Positions 34,523 through 43,903 of a stretch of DNA of 64,000 nt are shown here, in pieces. The translations under genes and the position numbers were made by a program. The stretch is from CAG-791 sp963605745 (GTDB taxonomy: Bacteria; Bacillota; Clostridia; Lachnospirales; Lachnospiraceae): positions 16,339-80,338 of the forward strand of contig CAVCWT010000009.1 of the NCBI GenBank assembly GCA_963605745.1, read 5' to 3'. The first letter of the stretch is position 1. Each line of letters begins with the position of its first letter. The notes below the pieces were generated by a model. It ran no database searches, was not told where the DNA came from, and saw only the letters and a list, made by a program, of their open reading frames with translations.

Positions 34523-37500
34523 GACTTCACGATGGTCGTGCGGTGTTCATAGAGGCCTGTAACTGACTGATGAATGATTACAAAGGAATTTAGCGATCCA
34601 ATCTTTTTCCCCATTCTGCACAAGCCAGCATGAGCACTACCTCCTATAGAACTAAGATCGATTGTCCAGCTCTCCAACTGAAACCATCGAACCAATTCTC
34701 GTAATAGCGAAATCTGTTCAATCGTCTCAAGCTGAACAAACTGTTCTCTTCCTTCTTCCAGTATTTGGAAAACAGGTGTTTTCTTGCTGATGTAGGCAAC
34801 TTCCATTTTTCTATGCAAATCATCATACAATTTTGCATTCTTCTCTCGCGAAATATTTCTAACTTCTCCTGCTCTCTCCGCTGCCTTATCCAATTGTTTA
34901 ATGTATATTTCGGACAAATAATCCAAAATTAACGGACGAGCATTTTTTATATAGATAGCAGATTCCGTTTTCCCACCAATCCAGTACTCAAATCCATCCA
35001 GTTCTATTTTTGTATTGAACGGGACTTTTTTCAGCCTGATCTGAACATCTGATACTGCCTTCTTTTTGTTCTCCAGCGTCAACGCGCGCATCAGATACTC
35101 GACCAGCTTCGCATCCTCAAGCTCATCGATATTTCCCAGATATGTCGGCACTGCCTCCAGACTTAGAACCTTCTTCCCGCCGACCATATATTGCGTCAGA
35201 CAATAACACTGGGTTTTAATCGATGTTTTGCCGCCGTATTTTGTAACATCCGACAATCTGCTGTCGGAACTCATTGCAATATAGGATTCCGGTTTGGATT
35301 TTCTAGCCGGAACAATTGTTGCATCAGAGTGTCCGCCGTGAGCCACATATGCACGTCTGGTAATAAGTGGGCTGTTCTTGCGTACCGTTCTTTTGACAAG
35401 ATCAATCATGTCGGTTTTATTTTCTGTTCCAATCCAGGCAACCTCATTTCCGCGAATAATATCCCGCTCAAAGATCTTGTCCATGTTGTACTGATACAAC
35501 TTATTGTCAGAATGGTGCTCGGACTCCTGAATATATCGTAACGGGCTATCCGTAAACTTCACATAGTATGCGTTTCCAACGACGATATTCAGATAGGCAT
35601 CCTTGGCATGATGCAGATCATTCACACTGCGAACCTTGATCATGTCATATTTCTTCCGGAAATCTGACACCAGTCCGGCCTTTGAGAACACCACCTTTGC
35701 ATTCGGAAAAGCAGTCTGAATGACTTGGGTGATCGCTTTTGTTCCTTGCTGTGTCTCTACTAATTGTCTGCTGATAAATGCAGCCTTTTCCTCCTCTGTG
35801 AAAGCCGTTTTCCTTGTCAGGCGGTCAAATTTTTCCTTTGTGATAAATCCGCCTTCCTGCAAGCTCTTCCAGAATGCATAACGCTCATTTTGCATGGATG
35901 GTTCTAACGGGAAAATATCCTGCTTGTGGTTATTCACCGTTTTTTTCACCAACACCAAATTATTCTCAATGCTGTCATCCTTCACAAAATGCCTTGGATA
36001 AATATGATCAATATCATAGGCTGTGTTGTCTCTCATCAACTGCTCGAGATCAATCACCTCTTCTGTATACATGCAACGTCCCTTTTGTACGTAATACAGG
36101 TACAACTTCTTTATCTGAAAATCCGACTCATCTCTTGCGTCAATCTCTTGCCGCCAGGATTCTCCTTCGCTTTCGAGCTTAGCATACAGATTGGAAAGTT
36201 TCTTCTTACGTGATGTGGTAGGAGTCTTTTCTCTTTCCTCTCTCGGCATTTCAACGAAGATCCGCTCTGGCTCATGATCGGTAACTTCCACTAGCTCATT
36301 CATGATCTTTATGGTCTGCCACACCATTCTTTTTACAGGTGCAGACAGATACATATCGTCAAGATCCTCATATGTCCATTCCGCCAACGGCTTTTCCAGG
36401 CTGATAATCTGGTCCTTCAGCACATCGCGATAGGTGTACTCTTCGCTCAAAAGAGTCATCAGGTTATCATTTGTTTCCCATAGTGCCTGTAAAACGGACC
36501 TTTCCACGCCATCCTTTTTGGAAACGCCGCGCATTTCCAGAAAGCTTTTCGACAGTCTTCCCCAATCGTTGAATTTAAATCCCAGCATACGTTTCATCTG
36601 CTGATCGGTGAAAACACCTGGATATTCTTCTTCGATCCGCTCCCGAACAAACTTCCGATCGTTTCCATAGATGGTAAGCCAGAAAATAATCTTCTCTATC
36701 ATTGCCTGATTATGATCCAGCAACACATCATCGCCGAAAATCCCACGAAATTTCCCAATAGACGAAAGCCGTGCCTTCGGACCGCCTTCAAAATCCATTC
36801 CGCTGATGGAATCAGTGTCATCTTTGGGCACAATGCCATTTCTAACAAAGTAATCCTTCAAATCCTTGGTGGTTACCTTATTTCCATTTTTATACAAAGT
36901 GTCATAAATGTCCTGTTTGATCTCTACAGATATCTTGTACCCTTGCACACGCAGATTGTTGATCTCATTAAGGACCATGTATTTTTCATACAAAAGAGAA
37001 CCCTTTGGCAGACACGTTTCTCCATTCAGATATGTACAATGGCGAACCATGCGTTTGATAAATTCCTCTGCAGTCCGTTTGGTATCAATAATTTTCTCAA
37101 AATTCCATGGATAAATCGGTCCAGGCAGGCGTCTCCCGTTGTTTTCGTTGCGAATTGCCCATGCATGTTCGTTTTTTGCATCTTCGTATTGTTGTCCCAA
37201 GGGTCCTACATAATACGGCACGCGGAAAGAAAACAGCTGCAGAATGCGTTCGGAAATGGAAAGACCAGAGTCGTCCTTCTCCTTCAGGAACGGGAGATAG
37301 TCTTCTGCATTGTTCAAAATAGCTCTCATTTCCCTCACATACACCTGATTCGGAATGATACCATTAGCAGATGTGAGCTGTTTTGGAAGAAAAAGAGGCG
37401 ATTCCGAATCTGCTGTCTCCTTCAAAATCTTCTGTACATCCAGATCATCCTTTGGACAAGACGACAGCATTTTCCTGATCGTTTTATAGAGATCTGCATA

Positions 37501-38661
37501 TCCTCGTCCCTTACCCTCATTACGTCTAACTTTCCCTTCTCTCCCGGAACTGTTGACACTGCCGACATAAGCGCTGTAATTTCCTTCTTTCATAACTCGG
37601 AACATTTCGTTATATGCCGTCTGATTGTATTTTTTTAGGACCCTTTTTAGAAGATTTAAATCTTCTTTATGCTTGTCATATGTAGACACTCTCGCAAAGG
37701 TGAGATAATTTTTATTTCCACATTTATCGTTTTTTATGATATTTGCCAGATAACTGACGTCGTGGACCATTTTTGCACTTTCAATCAGTTCAAAATAGTC
37801 ACTGCCAATCAGTTCCTCCGCCTTTGCAGCAGCCTCATCATAGTCTGTTGCCCGGAAGCAAATGCTCGCCCCGTTTTCTTCTCCAACAATTTCCTTTCCA
37901 TAAATTTTAATCAGTTTAGCGGTTCTTCCAACCAGCAAATTTACCAGTTCTCTTTCAGCCTGTTGTTTTTTATCCAGTTTCAAATAATCATATAGATTGT
38001 TGGAAATCACGGTTTTCGTACAGCCTTTATCCCCCAAAATCCGTATAATCTTTTCCGGATCAGCCTGGCTGTTCAACTTCATTTCGAATTGTGCCGCGCA
38101 AGAGCAGAGTTCTTCCCATGCATCCGTCATATCGGACTCTTCCGCAGTATCAGAAAAGGATTCGTTCAGGAAATTTCCCCTGTGTTTAAACATATTAAGC
38201 AGCGCCAGAAAGACCAATCTGACATCATAAGTTCCCTTATTATTTTCAATCAATTCCTTCCGCAAATGAAAAATTGTCGGATACTCCTTGTAATAGTCCT
38301 GATCTGTATAATCCTTATCCGCAAAAAGAGCATACTTCTGCTGGTTTCTCTCGGAACGATCCTCCAGATGATATTTGCTCTCTTCCAGGCGCTGATAAAA
38401 TCCTGGATCCACCTTGTCAATTTCATCTGCAAAGTAGGACATCAAGGTCGCTATTCGTGCACGCTCTCTCTGAATTCTGCGACGCGCGCAGCGGAATGAT
38501 CTCCTTTGAGCACTGGTCTCTGCCTCATCGAATAACCTGCTGCCCCATAAGTCCTTGCCCTTTGCTCTGCGCAGCTGATAATTCTCATCTGTAACGGCCC
38601 AGCCGACAGAATTCGTTCCCATATCAAGCCCCAGATAGTATCGATCTCCGTATGTTGTCAT
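34519..38661 (-). CDS. cas9: CRISPR-associated endonuclease Cas9 (type II-A)
   Basis: A 1380-residue RNA-guided nuclease. RuvC-I is YYLGLDMGTNSVGWAV (Asp about 13). The Arg-rich bridge helix SFRCARRRIQRERARIATL follows. RuvC-II is RIFVEMPREE (Glu about 803), HNH is YDIDHIYPRHFVKDDS (His about 884) and RuvC-III is HHAKDAYLNIVVGNAYYVKF (His/Asp about 1016), so both nuclease sites look intact. The motifs sit about 40 residues later than in S. pyogenes Cas9, of similar total length. ATG 38661 is chosen because GGGGAG is six bases upstream; the ATG at 38667 directly abuts it. The cas genes look more AT-rich than neighbours, suggesting acquisition by transfer. The PAM cannot be read from sequence. 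Confidence 0.97.
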   Translation of the reverse strand: MTTYGDRYYLGLDMGTNSVGWAVTDENYQLRRAKGKDLWGSRLFDEAETSAQRRSFRCARRRIQRERARIATLMSYFADEIDKVDPGFYQRLEESKYHLEDRSERNQQKYALFADKDYTDQDYYKEYPTIFHLRKELIENNKGTYDVRLVFLALLNMFKHRGNFLNESFSDTAEESDMTDAWEELCSCAAQFEMKLNSQADPEKIIRILGDKGCTKTVISNNLYDYLKLDKKQQAERELVNLLVGRTAKLIKIYGKEIVGEENGASICFRATDYDEAAAKAEELIGSDYFELIESAKMVHDVSYLANIIKNDKCGNKNYLTFARVSTYDKHKEDLNLLKRVLKKYNQTAYNEMFRVMKEGNYSAYVGSVNSSGREGKVRRNEGKGRGYADLYKTIRKMLSSCPKDDLDVQKILKETADSESPLFLPKQLTSANGIIPNQVYVREMRAILNNAEDYLPFLKEKDDSGLSISERILQLFSFRVPYYVGPLGQQYEDAKNEHAWAIRNENNGRRLPGPIYPWNFEKIIDTKRTAEEFIKRMVRHCTYLNGETCLPKGSLLYEKYMVLNEINNLRVQGYKISVEIKQDIYDTLYKNGNKVTTKDLKDYFVRNGIVPKDDTDSISGMDFEGGPKARLSSIGKFRGIFGDDVLLDHNQAMIEKIIFWLTIYGNDRKFVRERIEEEYPGVFTDQQMKRMLGFKFNDWGRLSKSFLEMRGVSKKDGVERSVLQALWETNDNLMTLLSEEYTYRDVLKDQIISLEKPLAEWTYEDLDDMYLSAPVKRMVWQTIKIMNELVEVTDHEPERIFVEMPREEREKTPTTSRKKKLSNLYAKLESEGESWRQEIDARDESDFQIKKLYLYYVQKGRCMYTEEVIDLEQLMRDNTAYDIDHIYPRHFVKDDSIENNLVLVKKTVNNHKQDIFPLEPSMQNERYAFWKSLQEGGFITKEKFDRLTRKTAFTEEEKAAFISRQLVETQQGTKAITQVIQTAFPNAKVVFSKAGLVSDFRKKYDMIKVRSVNDLHHAKDAYLNIVVGNAYYVKFTDSPLRYIQESEHHSDNKLYQYNMDKIFERDIIRGNEVAWIGTENKTDMIDLVKRTVRKNSPLITRRAYVAHGGHSDATIVPARKSKPESYIAMSSDSRLSDVTKYGGKTSIKTQCYCLTQYMVGGKKVLSLEAVPTYLGNIDELEDAKLVEYLMRALTLENKKKAVSDVQIRLKKVPFNTKIELDGFEYWIGGKTESAIYIKNARPLILDYLSEIYIKQLDKAAERAGEVRNISREKNAKLYDDLHRKMEVAYISKKTPVFQILEEGREQFVQLETIEQISLLRELVRWFQLESWTIDLSSIGGSAHAGLCRMGKKIGSLNSFVIIHQSVTGLYEHRTTIVKS

Positions 38662-38674
38662 ATTCATCTCCCCA

Positions 38675-38704
38675 TTGACTGCCTCGCCAGGACAGTGTTA
38701 TCAT
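38675..38704 (+). promoter_or_regulatory. Predicted tracrRNA promoter
   Basis: TTGACT (38675-38680), 18 bases, TATCAT (38699-38704). Each hexamer has one mismatch to consensus. A start near 38711 falls on the first base of the anti-repeat. Confidence 0.65.
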
Positions 38705-38710
38705 CTTCTC

Positions 38711-38783
38711 GAACTTACAAGGTGAGTGCAAATAAGGGATTACCCCGACAGCGTTTGCCCGCATTGTGCGGCATTTGTTTTTG
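38711..38783 (+). ncRNA. Predicted tracrRNA
   Basis: GAACTTACAAGG (38711-38722) pairs perfectly with CCTTGTAAGTTC of the crRNA repeat. Then GAGT forms the bulge opposite GA, and CAAAT pairs with GTTTG, as in S. pyogenes. AAGGG-ATTA-CCCC follows as a nexus-like hairpin after AAATAAGG. GCCCGCA-TTG-TGCGGC then TTTTT (to 38782) is the terminator. It is divergent from cas9, on the opposite strand, as in other type II-A loci. Confidence 0.85.
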
Positions 38784-38823
38784 TCCACCTTGTTTTTTTG
38801 TGTCTTTTATGCAATCTAAACAA

Positions 38824-38852
38824 ATTATACGTATCAATTCATATAACGTCTA
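38824..38852 (-). promoter_or_regulatory. Candidate cas9 operon promoter
   Basis: On the minus strand TAGACG (38852-38847), 17 bases, TATAAT (38829-38824). The -10 is consensus and the -35 matches four of six, in an AT-rich stretch. A start near 38817 would give a cas9 leader of about 155 bases that is antisense to the whole tracrRNA. Confidence 0.45.
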
Positions 38853-38966
38853 TTCATTTTTACAGCAGCAACCGTCTTTTACCACCATTACATGTATCTT
38901 ACTCCTGCATAGGTACATTTGTTTGTACATCACATAAATCGATGGACATTTTTTTACATGCAAAAT

Positions 38967-38997
38967 GACCATGCCCTCCGTGATTCCGGGCATGGTC
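38967..38997 (-). terminator. Hairpin downstream of queA
   Basis: GACCATGCCC and GGGCATGGTC pair with an 11-base loop. The minus-strand side continues ATTTTGC, a modest U-tract. It separates the housekeeping genes from the CRISPR locus. Confidence 0.6.
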
Positions 38998-39052
38998 ACC
39001 ATCTTTATCACATCATTCAGTTATTGCAATCGTTCTAACAAAAAAACGATAT

Positions 39053-39137
39053 TCAGCACCCACCTGTCAATATCAATTGTAAATCTATCCGTGGGTATCC
39101 GATTCGCATTGCAGTCGCCAGGTGTTGAACTGATACC
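39053..39137. repeat. Intergenic palindromic element, family A (copy A6)
   Basis: Plus-strand TTCAGCACCCACCTG and GCCAGGTGTTGAACTGATAC are outer arms. On the minus strand the element begins GTATCAGTTCAACACCTGG, like copies A1 and A5, and holds the segment CTGCAATGCGAATC. It lies just after the queA stop. Confidence 0.55.
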
Positions 39138-39146
39138 AGAATTCTA

Positions 39147-40199
39147 CTAACTCCACAAGCAGGCATCGCCAAAGCTAAAGAACCGGTATCTCTCCTGTAC
39201 TGCCACCTCATACGCATGCAGCACATTCTCTCTGCCGGCAAAAGCGGACACCAGCATAATGAGGGTCGACTCCGGCAGATGAAAATTCGTGATCAATCCG
39301 TCCATCACCTTGAACTGATATCCGGGATAGATAAAGATCGATGTGTTATCAGCTCCGGCCTGCACGATTCCGTTCTCATCCGCAGCCGATTCCACTGTGC
39401 GGCAGCTCGTTGTTCCGACGCAAATAACGCGCTTCCCTGCTGCCTTTGTCCGGTTGATCAGGTCCGCAGCCTCCTCGGACACATTGTACCACTCGGTATG
39501 CATATGGTGGTTCGTTACATCATCCACCTTGACCGGGCGGAAGGTACCAAGGCCTACATGAAGCGTTACGTAAGCAAGATTGATGCCCTTATCCTGAATT
39601 TTCTGCAGGAGCTCCGGCGTAAAGTGAAGGCCGGCCGTTGGTGCCGCAGCGCTTCCGTTGAATTTCGCATAAACCGTCTGGTACATGTCAGGATTTTCCA
39701 GCTTGTGCGTAATGTACGGCGGGAGCGGCATCTCTCCGAGACGATCCAGAACCTCCTCAAAAATCCCCTCATAATAGAATTTTACAAGGCGATTTCCCTC
39801 ATCTACTACATCCAGAATCTCTGCCTTCAGCTGGCCATCGCCAAAGGTCACTTTCGCGCCGGGACGGAGCTTCTTGCCGGGACGCACCAGTGTCTCCCAG
39901 ACATCTCCTTCTCTTCGCTTCAGCAGCAGGATCTCCACATTGGCACCGGTTTCCTCCTTCGTTCCAAGGAGCCTTGCCGGGATGACCTTGGTGTTGTTGA
40001 GAACCAGTGTCTCCCCCGGCTCCAGGTAGTCAATGATGTCATGAAAGACCTTGTGCTCGAGTGCACCGGTCATTTTGTCGACGCACAAAAGCCTGCAGGC
40101 ATCCCGAACCTCATTGGGATCCTGTGCGATCAGCTCCTTAGGCAGGTCAAAATAATAGTCTGACGTTTTGTGCCCTACCGGCACGGTATTCTCAGCCAT
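39147..40199 (-). CDS. queA: tRNA preQ1(34) S-adenosylmethionine ribosyltransferase-isomerase
   Basis: A 350-residue enzyme that transfers and isomerizes the ribose of SAM to form epoxyqueuosine in tRNA. Seen: DYYFDLPKELIAQDP, RLLCVDKMTG, LVLNNTKVIPARL, GSAAAPTAGLHFTPELL, VTLHVGLGTFRPV and HMHTEWYNV, and C-terminal NFHLPESTLIMLVSAFAG. Length and motifs are normal. Other queuosine genes (tgt, queG or queH) are not in the window. Confidence 0.97.
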   Translation of the reverse strand: MAENTVPVGHKTSDYYFDLPKELIAQDPNEVRDACRLLCVDKMTGALEHKVFHDIIDYLEPGETLVLNNTKVIPARLLGTKEETGANVEILLLKRREGDVWETLVRPGKKLRPGAKVTFGDGQLKAEILDVVDEGNRLVKFYYEGIFEEVLDRLGEMPLPPYITHKLENPDMYQTVYAKFNGSAAAPTAGLHFTPELLQKIQDKGINLAYVTLHVGLGTFRPVKVDDVTNHHMHTEWYNVSEEAADLINRTKAAGKRVICVGTTSCRTVESAADENGIVQAGADNTSIFIYPGYQFKVMDGLITNFHLPESTLIMLVSAFAGRENVLHAYEVAVQERYRFFSFGDACLWS

Positions 40200-40265
40200 G
40201 TGGATTCCTTTCCATTGCTTTCGTGTTGGTGCCCTGTCTGTCGCAGACAGATGTACAATCGAGCA

Positions 40266-41738
40266 TTACATATTTCTCAGGCACGCTGCCTTCAGGAAGG
40301 CCTTGTAGCCGCGGTATGCCTCATACAGATCCGCCTTGGAGATGGTCTCTGCCGGAGAGTGCATGGACAGCACCGGAACGCCGCTGTCGATGACATTCAT
40401 GCCGTACAGGGCCAGAATGTAGGCGATGGTTCCGCCGCCGCCGACATCAACCTTTCCGAGCTCTGCGGTCTGTGTCACAATGCCCTCGCGCTCAAAGATG
40501 TCGCGCAGGTGTGCAATGTACTCGGCATTGGCATCGTTGGAGCCAGACTTTCCCCTGGAGCCTGTGAACTTGTTGAATACCATGCCTTTTCCGAGGAATG
40601 CTGTATTCTTCTCGTCAAAGCACTCTGCCCAGTTGGGATCGTAGGCTGAGGATACATCACTCGAGAGCATGCAGGAGTTGGCAAGGCAGCGGCGCATCGC
40701 AAGGTCGCTGTATTCCCCTGTCAGATTCATCACCTCAGCAAGAGCATTTTCAAAATAACGAGACTGCATGCCGGTTGCACCGACAGATCCGATCTCTTCC
40801 TTGTCCACCAGAAGGCAAACGCTGGTGCGCTCGGGTGCGTTATTGGCGCTGTCGAACGGTGTGTCCACAATCGCACGGAAGGACGGATATGCGCAGACTC
40901 TGTCATCGTGCCCGTAGCCCAGAATCATGCTGCGGTCAAAGCCGGCATCTCTTGCAGGACCTGCGGGTACGATCTCGAGTTCTGCGGATTCAAAGTCGTC
41001 CTCTTTGATCCCGTACATTTCCTCGAGGATGGTGAGAAGGGATTCCTTCACGCCTTCCTTGACGGTCTTCTCTTCTGCGTTTTTGTCCTTGCGGCCTGCC
41101 TTGGTATTCTCATCGATGATAAGGGGCTTATTGCCGATGATCAGGTCCAATGCCTCACCGCTGATCACCTCGGTTGCCTTCTTCTGCAGCTGGTCCTGTG
41201 CCAGGTGGATCAGAAGGTCTGAGATGAAGAAGACCGGATCGTCCGGATCCTCACCCACGTTCAGAACAACGGTCTCCCCATCCTTTTTCACGATAACGCC
41301 GTGCAGAGCCAGCGGGCGAGCCACGAACTGATACTTCTTAATGCCGCCGTAGTAATGGGTATCCAGATAGCCAAAGCCTGCCTTCTCGTACAGAGGGTTC
41401 TGTTTCACATCCATGCGGGGGCTGTCGATGTGCGCGCCCAGAATGTTGACGCCCTCCTCCATCGGCCGCTCGCCGATGCGGAACATCACCATCGACTTGT
41501 TCATCCAGGTCATGTAAACCTTATCGCCTGCCTGCAGCTTTCTGCCGGTCTCTTTGGCCTGTGCAATGGCACGGGAGAGCTCCACAAAGCCCGCCTCCTC
41601 GGCCGCATTGACAAAGGTGTCCACGCACTCACGCTCTGTCTTGTTCTCTGACAGGAATACGCGGTACTCCTCTGCAAAATCCATGCAGTCCTTCTGCATG
41701 TTCAGATCATAGGTGTTCCATACATTCTCTCGTTCCAT
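40266..41738 (-). CDS. M18 family aminopeptidase
   Basis: A 490-residue zinc aminopeptidase removing N-terminal residues (acidic ones in aspartyl aminopeptidases). Metal-site motifs are NILGAHIDSPRMDVKQNP, LVDKEEIGSVGATGMQS and the C-terminal MHSPAETISKADLYEAYRGYKAFL; CMLSSDVSSAYDPNW is a family mark. ATG 41738 has AAAGGAG five bases upstream; the longer frame to 41792 would run into a family A element. It is a cytosolic dodecamer in characterized relatives. Confidence 0.93.
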   Translation of the reverse strand: MERENVWNTYDLNMQKDCMDFAEEYRVFLSENKTERECVDTFVNAAEEAGFVELSRAIAQAKETGRKLQAGDKVYMTWMNKSMVMFRIGERPMEEGVNILGAHIDSPRMDVKQNPLYEKAGFGYLDTHYYGGIKKYQFVARPLALHGVIVKKDGETVVLNVGEDPDDPVFFISDLLIHLAQDQLQKKATEVISGEALDLIIGNKPLIIDENTKAGRKDKNAEEKTVKEGVKESLLTILEEMYGIKEDDFESAELEIVPAGPARDAGFDRSMILGYGHDDRVCAYPSFRAIVDTPFDSANNAPERTSVCLLVDKEEIGSVGATGMQSRYFENALAEVMNLTGEYSDLAMRRCLANSCMLSSDVSSAYDPNWAECFDEKNTAFLGKGMVFNKFTGSRGKSGSNDANAEYIAHLRDIFEREGIVTQTAELGKVDVGGGGTIAYILALYGMNVIDSGVPVLSMHSPAETISKADLYEAYRGYKAFLKAACLRNM

Positions 41739-41764
41739 ATTCTCTCCTTTGTTTCTCAGCATTT

Positions 41765-41860
41765 GTATCTGTTTAGCAACTGGCGATTTCAATATGAATC
41801 GGGCGCCTTGCGGACAGATTCATATTGAAACCCTCAGGTGGCCAAGGCCGACACATCGCT
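41765..41860 (+). repeat. Intergenic palindromic element, family A (copy A5)
   Basis: Begins GTATCTGTTTAGCAACTGGC. It has perfect 14-bp arms TTTCAATATGAATC (41787-41800) and GATTCATATTGAAA (41817-41830), then GGCC-AA-GGCC. It lies directly upstream of the M18 peptidase gene. Confidence 0.65.
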
Positions 41861-41869
41861 TTTTATCGT

Positions 41870-43663
41870 TTACTCTCCGCAAACGCTGTTCTTATGATAG
41901 TACTCGCACAGCTTTACGTTAACCCAGTCCTCCGGCTCCGGACTGATGTCCAGATAATAGAGGAGCTCCGGCCGCGATTCATGTCTTTGGATGACGACAT
42001 CCTGAACCGACGAATTCGTAAGGAGCGACAGTCTCGCTTCATTTTCCTCTCCGTAGGCTTTTGCCGATCCGTTTAAGAGATCCTCACACGCACTGCTGAA
42101 GGTATAAAAATACGGATTCCCCTTCACCATAAGTGCAGAGAAAACAACGAATAGACCGGCCAGTACTGCCAGTGCCTTCACCTCTGCGGTGCCGCCTTTT
42201 GCTGAAGGATCTCTGCTTTCCGTTTTTTCTGCGTCATCTCGAATCCTGTCATGAACCACTGCGTGATTCACACCGCTTGCCTGACCCGCAGAATCTCCGA
42301 CCACACCGGTATCCGGATTGTTGTTCCATCCTGACTGTCCCAGCACATAACGGTGCAACGTGCCGACCAGATACCATTCTAACAGCACGAGGATCAGAAT
42401 AAAGTGCAGCCAGAAGGTGCTCTGAATTCTCCCTGCGCCGATATTCCCCTGGGCGAACAAAGCCGGCGTGATTGTCGCACTGACAAGGCCGTAGGCGAAC
42501 AGCGTCATCAGAACCGGATAGCGATAACTGCAAATTCCGCCTGTCCGAATGTCCTCCGCGTCCTGCAGCTGCAGGTTCATCCAGAACAGGATTCCTGCCA
42601 CAGCAAGGATCAAAAGGACCGCCCAGTTCATCCACTGATTCAAGGGATAGGACAGCGTGTAATACAAGGATAATAGAATCGACTTGATCGCCCCGTACCC
42701 TTCCGTGCTGCTGCCGCGCACCTGATTGCCGGGCGCCATGCAGTTTACGGCAAAGCCTGCCAGCATCAGAATGCATGGCAGGACGGTCGTATTTTTCCTG
42801 CCGCGGCGACGCATTACAATGACTGCTCCCAGTATGCAAACCGATACAATGGCATAGGACAGTGCGCTCAGGTAATTCCCGCCGCCTGTCAGAAATCCCA
42901 GAAGGCATGCTGCAATAAGGAAGCCGATATGACCCTTCCCCGCGTGCCGCTCTCCATTTTTGGCAGGAGCGTCGTTGGGTTCCAACGGCTTTTGACAACT
43001 GCCTTTTCCATATCCGGAAAGCTCTTTGCCTCCCGCAGCCAGAATAAGGCACGCCAGATACAGCAGTCCCAGTGCAAAGGTCAGCGTATAGTTGCCGGCC
43101 CCGCTGTACCAGTAAAAGGCCTCAACCCTTAGTCCTCCTTCCGGCATCAGCTGGATCATGAGGAACAGCACCAGCACGGTCATGCATCGGCGCACATACC
43201 GATTCATTCCCATCACCTTTTCCATCAACACATATAAAAAGGCAATGACGCCGACATGGAGTCCGCCCAAGGTGATCACGACCGACAGCGGATACCACTT
43301 TTCGCCAAAGGTCGCCGGATTGACTGTTGTGAAAAGACACGAGGTAAAATAGCCGATCCAGGTTCGGTAGTATCTTGCCGTCTCTGTCAAAATCTTCTGC
43401 ATCACGGCAAGGATCTGCCCGGTTTCTTCATAAACCAGCCGCGTTCCAAGGGCCATTGTAAAGTCGTCACCGGAAGGGAAATTATACTGCCCGATGACAA
43501 GGAGCGGGATCAGGAGCACAACATAGATGACAATCATTCCCCAGCTAAGCGGCCTGACTACGCCCTGCCTGCAGGCAGACTTCACAGGAGCATGCCCTAT
43601 GCATCCTTTATCGCCTGTCGGTTTGTTTTTCATACCTTCCATCGCATTCCCATTCGTTGCCAT
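41870..43663 (-). CDS. Multispanning membrane protein, DUF6056-like (GT-C fold candidate)
   Basis: A 597-residue protein with about eleven transmembrane helices. NFPSGDDFTMALGTRLVYEETG after the first helix has an acidic DD pair, typical of DUF6056 and reminiscent of GT-C glycosyltransferases. Two hydrophilic low-complexity loops (about residues 215-245 and 455-495) look inserted. The start is uncertain because the 5' end lies in a GAATGG repeat with several ATGs. The cell-surface substrate is unknown; it has no glycan genes next to it. Confidence 0.7.
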   Translation of the reverse strand: MATNGNAMEGMKNKPTGDKGCIGHAPVKSACRQGVVRPLSWGMIVIYVVLLIPLLVIGQYNFPSGDDFTMALGTRLVYEETGQILAVMQKILTETARYYRTWIGYFTSCLFTTVNPATFGEKWYPLSVVITLGGLHVGVIAFLYVLMEKVMGMNRYVRRCMTVLVLFLMIQLMPEGGLRVEAFYWYSGAGNYTLTFALGLLYLACLILAAGGKELSGYGKGSCQKPLEPNDAPAKNGERHAGKGHIGFLIAACLLGFLTGGGNYLSALSYAIVSVCILGAVIVMRRRGRKNTTVLPCILMLAGFAVNCMAPGNQVRGSSTEGYGAIKSILLSLYYTLSYPLNQWMNWAVLLILAVAGILFWMNLQLQDAEDIRTGGICSYRYPVLMTLFAYGLVSATITPALFAQGNIGAGRIQSTFWLHFILILVLLEWYLVGTLHRYVLGQSGWNNNPDTGVVGDSAGQASGVNHAVVHDRIRDDAEKTESRDPSAKGGTAEVKALAVLAGLFVVFSALMVKGNPYFYTFSSACEDLLNGSAKAYGEENEARLSLLTNSSVQDVVIQRHESRPELLYYLDISPEPEDWVNVKLCEYYHKNSVCGE

Positions 43664-43712
43664 TCGTTGTCATTCTTTCCCATTCAGTCCCCATTCAGGC
43701 CCCATTCCGTTC
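43655..43712 (-). repeat. Short tandem GAATGG-type repeat at the DUF6056 gene start
   Basis: On the minus strand about six units of 10-11 bases starting GAATGGG or GAATGRC follow one another across the 5' end, offering several possible ATG codons. Confidence 0.7.
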
Positions 43713-43806
43713 TCGCCGCGTTCCGCAAAGGCTCCCACAGTTCCTCTCTTACGGCTGCATTCTCTTCGTCAGCCGGCGATGGGTTCCCTTCTCTCAAAAG
43801 ACATCA

Positions 43807-43841
43807 GGAGGGCAGAGCCTTCTGTCAGACCTCTGCCCTCC
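43807..43841 (-). terminator. Likely terminator downstream of pheT
   Basis: GGAGGGCAGAG (43807-43817) pairs with CTCTGCCCTCC (43831-43841). The minus-strand side continues TGATGTCTTTTGAG, a partial U-tract. Confidence 0.55.
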
Positions 43842-43903
43842 TGCCGGTACCGTTTATGCGGATATCCCGTACCCAAAGTCTATGCCTTATGCCTGGTAAC
43901 GCA

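Noticed and set aside
35874..38499. Several plus-strand frames of 100-300 residues within cas9
   Set aside because: They are antisense shadows; cas9 is intact with all motifs.
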